A stretch of 64,000 nucleotides of DNA from NCBI RefSeq assembly GCF_038811545.1, contig NZ_CP133319.1:3918001-3982000 (forward strand), written 5' to 3'. Both the position numbers and the translations under genes were made by a program. Origin of the DNA: Rhodoligotrophos sp. CJ14. Lineage in GTDB: Bacteria; Pseudomonadota; Alphaproteobacteria; Rhizobiales; Im1. Shown here piece after piece: positions 62,239-64,000 of the stretch; position 1 is the stretch's first letter, and each line of letters starts with the position of its first letter. The notes beneath the pieces are model-generated. The model was not told the DNA's origin and searched no databases. It saw only the letters and a program-made list of their open reading frames with translations.

Positions 62239-63060
62239 ATGCACAGTGATCTTTTAGCGCTCGGAGAGGCGCTTCCGTCCCCGACGCCCCATCTTGCGGC
62301 ACGCCGCGCGGGAAGCGTTGGCTATCTGATCTTCAACCGCCCGGAGCGGCGCAATGCCGTCAGCCTCGAGATGTGGGAGGCGATACCGGCATTGATGCGG
62401 GCGTTTGATGAGGACCCCGCCATCCGGGCGGTCGTGCTGGCGGGCGCGGGGGATCAGGCCTTCATCGCCGGTGCCGACATCAGCGAGTTCGAGGGTGAGC
62501 GCAACAGCGCGGAAAGCGCTGCCCTTTATGAGGAGCGCAACAGCGCTGCCTACCGGGCCATAGCCGAAAGTCCGAAATCGGTGATCGCCATGATTCACGG
62601 TTTCTGCATCGGCGGGGGTATGGCCATTGCGCTGGCCTGCGACATCCGGATCGCGGCCGAGGGCTCGACCTTCGCCATTCCGGCAGCCCGGCTGGGCCTT
62701 GCCTATCCGCCTGAGGCGATGGCGCTTCTGGTGCGGGCTGTCGGCCCCTCGCGCGCTAAGCTCATCCTTCACACCGCACGTCGCTTTTCTTCTGACGAGG
62801 CGCTGGCCATGGGACTGGTGGACCTGGTGGCGCCACGCACCGAGCTGCTTGCCCGGGTTGGGGAGCTCACTGACGCGATTTCCGATAACGCGCCGTTGAC
62901 CATCGCGGCGGCGAACGCCACCATCGATGCGGTCCTTGGTTCTTTTGGATTGGACGATAACGCCCGCGCAGCGATCGCCCGCTGTTTTGCAAGTGACGAT
63001 TATCGGGAAGGTCGCCAAGCATTTATGGAAAAAAGGCGTCCAATTTTCCGCGGCAGCTAA
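62239..63060 (+). CDS. Crotonase-fold protein lacking both catalytic glutamates
   Basis: A 273-residue crotonase when started at ATG 62239; ATG 62209 or 62179 would extend it. The fold is clear: IFNRPERRNAVSLEMW, FIAGADISEF (oxyanion loop), GFCIGGGMAIALACDIRIA and GLVDLVAP. The two hydratase glutamates (in GGGCELA and PEILLG of the rat enzyme) are Ala129 and Ala149 here, so hydration of enoyl-CoA in the usual way is unlikely. It may be an isomerase, decarboxylase or thioesterase-like member. It is divergent from cysE. Confidence 0.85.
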   Translation: MHSDLLALGEALPSPTPHLAARRAGSVGYLIFNRPERRNAVSLEMWEAIPALMRAFDEDPAIRAVVLAGAGDQAFIAGADISEFEGERNSAESAALYEERNSAAYRAIAESPKSVIAMIHGFCIGGGMAIALACDIRIAAEGSTFAIPAARLGLAYPPEAMALLVRAVGPSRAKLILHTARRFSSDEALAMGLVDLVAPRTELLARVGELTDAISDNAPLTIAAANATIDAVLGSFGLDDNARAAIARCFASDDYREGRQAFMEKRRPIFRGS

Positions 63061-63300
63061 GCAACGGGTTTATTTTCTGCCTTCTCAATTGGTTATGGTT
63101 GATCGCCGTCAGTTGTGGAACCCGACCCTGGCCTCAGCGTTAACTTGGCACAGAAGCTGGATTTCGTCTGGTTCGGCAGCCGGAGCGGCTGCGACATGGC
63201 CTTTAAGTGGCTGAGCTCTGCCCGAACTGGAGGATCTGCTTCGACCGAGGCTCTCGAAAGCTTCGACCGAGCAGCATCATTGGAAGGTCAGGAGGCAGAC

Positions 63301-63972
63301 ATGCTGAAGAAGACAGTAAGCGTCATTGCGATTGCGGCGGGCTTGGGTCTTGCCCCGCTGGCCGCGGTTCAGGCACAGACCACTCCCACGCCGCCGGCAC
63401 AAAATCAGCCGGCACAGGATCAGTCTGCGCAGCCCACGCCACCAGCCACGACCACCCCGAATGCGCAAACGCCAAGCACATCCGACAGTGGCTCGACGGC
63501 TCAGGCACCTTCGACACCGGGCTCCACTGGGCAAACGGCCGATAACAGCGAAGGTAAGCCTGTGGATGGTCAGATCACCATGCAGCAGGAAGGAACCTAT
63601 CTCGGCACCGACCTGATCGGCACCACGGTCTATTCCGCTGGAAACGAGGACATCGGCGATGTGGCCGACGTGATCATCGGCACCGATGGCCGCATTCAGG
63701 GCGTCGTGGTCGGCGTAGGCGGCTTCCTTGGCATTGGCCAGAAGGACGTGGCGATCCAGATGGACAAGGTCCAGATGCAGGATCAGGGCGACAACACCGC
63801 CAAGCTGATCGTGAATGCCAGCCGCGAGGAGCTCGAGCAGGCGCCTGAGTTCCGCACTGTTGCCGAAATGCAGTCGGACAACAATAATGCGACGACCACC
63901 GGCAACACGCCTATGACCGGCACCGGCACCGGAACAGGCGGCACCGGGGCGGCAACTGGCACCAGCGACTGA
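63301..63972 (+). CDS. Exported PRC-barrel domain protein
   Basis: A 223-residue protein starting at ATG 63301, preceded by AGGAGG six bases upstream. Residues 1-26 are a signal peptide (ending VQAQT). A Pro/Thr/Gln-rich low-complexity region (27-80) follows, then a PRC-barrel domain: GTDLIGTTVYSAGNEDIG, DVADVIIGTDGRIQGVVVGV and KDVAIQMDKVQM. A second Gly/Thr-rich tail ends the protein. Such proteins are frequent in Hyphomicrobiales envelopes and have been linked to stress; the exact role is unknown. The 240 bases upstream hold no other gene I can support. Confidence 0.85.
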   Translation: MLKKTVSVIAIAAGLGLAPLAAVQAQTTPTPPAQNQPAQDQSAQPTPPATTTPNAQTPSTSDSGSTAQAPSTPGSTGQTADNSEGKPVDGQITMQQEGTYLGTDLIGTTVYSAGNEDIGDVADVIIGTDGRIQGVVVGVGGFLGIGQKDVAIQMDKVQMQDQGDNTAKLIVNASREELEQAPEFRTVAEMQSDNNNATTTGNTPMTGTGTGTGGTGAATGTSD

Positions 63973-64000
63973 CGCCTGGTAAGGCTTAGCGCCGAAAACC

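Noticed and set aside
1-64000. CRISPR arrays, insertion sequences, prophage, tRNA or rRNA genes
   Set aside because: No regularly spaced repeats, transposase or integrase motifs, or tRNA-like cloverleaf sequences were noticed on reading both strands; a tRNA scan would be decisive.

Overview
This window is a GC-rich, gene-dense bacterial chromosome segment, most likely from an alphaproteobacterium of the Hyphomicrobiales (Rhizobiales) or a close relative. Supporting signs are a run of small alphaproteobacterial families (DUF1489, DUF3126, DUF1285, UbiK, a BcsS-like protein), a MoxR/DUF58/BatA-DUF4159 operon, and several copies of a palindromic intergenic repeat with the core ACCGGTT and arms like AGAGCATTTTC, typical of that order. 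I see no rRNA, tRNA, CRISPR array, insertion sequence or prophage.

Layout. 1-8.6 kb: the 3' end of glycogen phosphorylase, a small exported protein, an AbrB-family membrane protein, RNase D and aspartyl-tRNA synthetase (divergent), a glycosyltransferase, a BcsS-like protein and a small membrane protein. 8.9-27.4 kb: a large sphingolipid locus. 27.4-30.9 kb: EamA transporter, NUDIX, glutathionyl-hydroquinone reductase, GNAT. 30.9-37.9 kb: MoxR, DUF58, BatA/DUF4159 and amidotransferase-like membrane protein operon. 38-43.3 kb: DUF1285, CoA pyrophosphatase, CCA/poly(A) nucleotidyltransferase, a lone molybdopterin hydroxylase large subunit with a cupin. 43.4-49.7 kb: lytic transglycosylase, prs, a lipoprotein, and lgt-midA-pgeF. 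49.9-57 kb: UbiK, YbjN, ProC, TetR regulator, CsaA, a two-component pair, MarR regulator, branched-chain aminotransferase. 57.2-64 kb: L,D-transpeptidase, DUF1489, gamma-carbonic anhydrase, DUF3126, CysE, a crotonase without the usual glutamates, and a PRC-barrel exported protein.

The most interesting part is 8.9-27.4 kb. It holds counterparts of all five genes known to be needed for bacterial ceramide synthesis in Caulobacter: acyl-ACP/AMP synthetase, ceramide reductase, dedicated ACP and serine palmitoyltransferase in one + strand operon, and a GNAT-fold ceramide synthase candidate about 10 kb away. Convergent to the core operon is a second tight operon, lptF-lptG-CDP-alcohol phosphotransferase-lipid kinase-TAM41-like nucleotidyltransferase. 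I infer a route in which ceramide is phosphorylated, perhaps CDP-activated, given a phospho-alcohol headgroup, and exported to the outer membrane by a dedicated LptF/LptG pair. Extra nucleotidyltransferases, a metallophosphoesterase, a HIT hydrolase, an ABC exporter, an LpxO-like hydroxylase and a DegT aminotransferase next to it could supply the headgroup, the flipping step and acyl-chain modification. The core chemistry is established for homologues; the headgroup route, the permease specificity and the roles of the flanking genes are inference.
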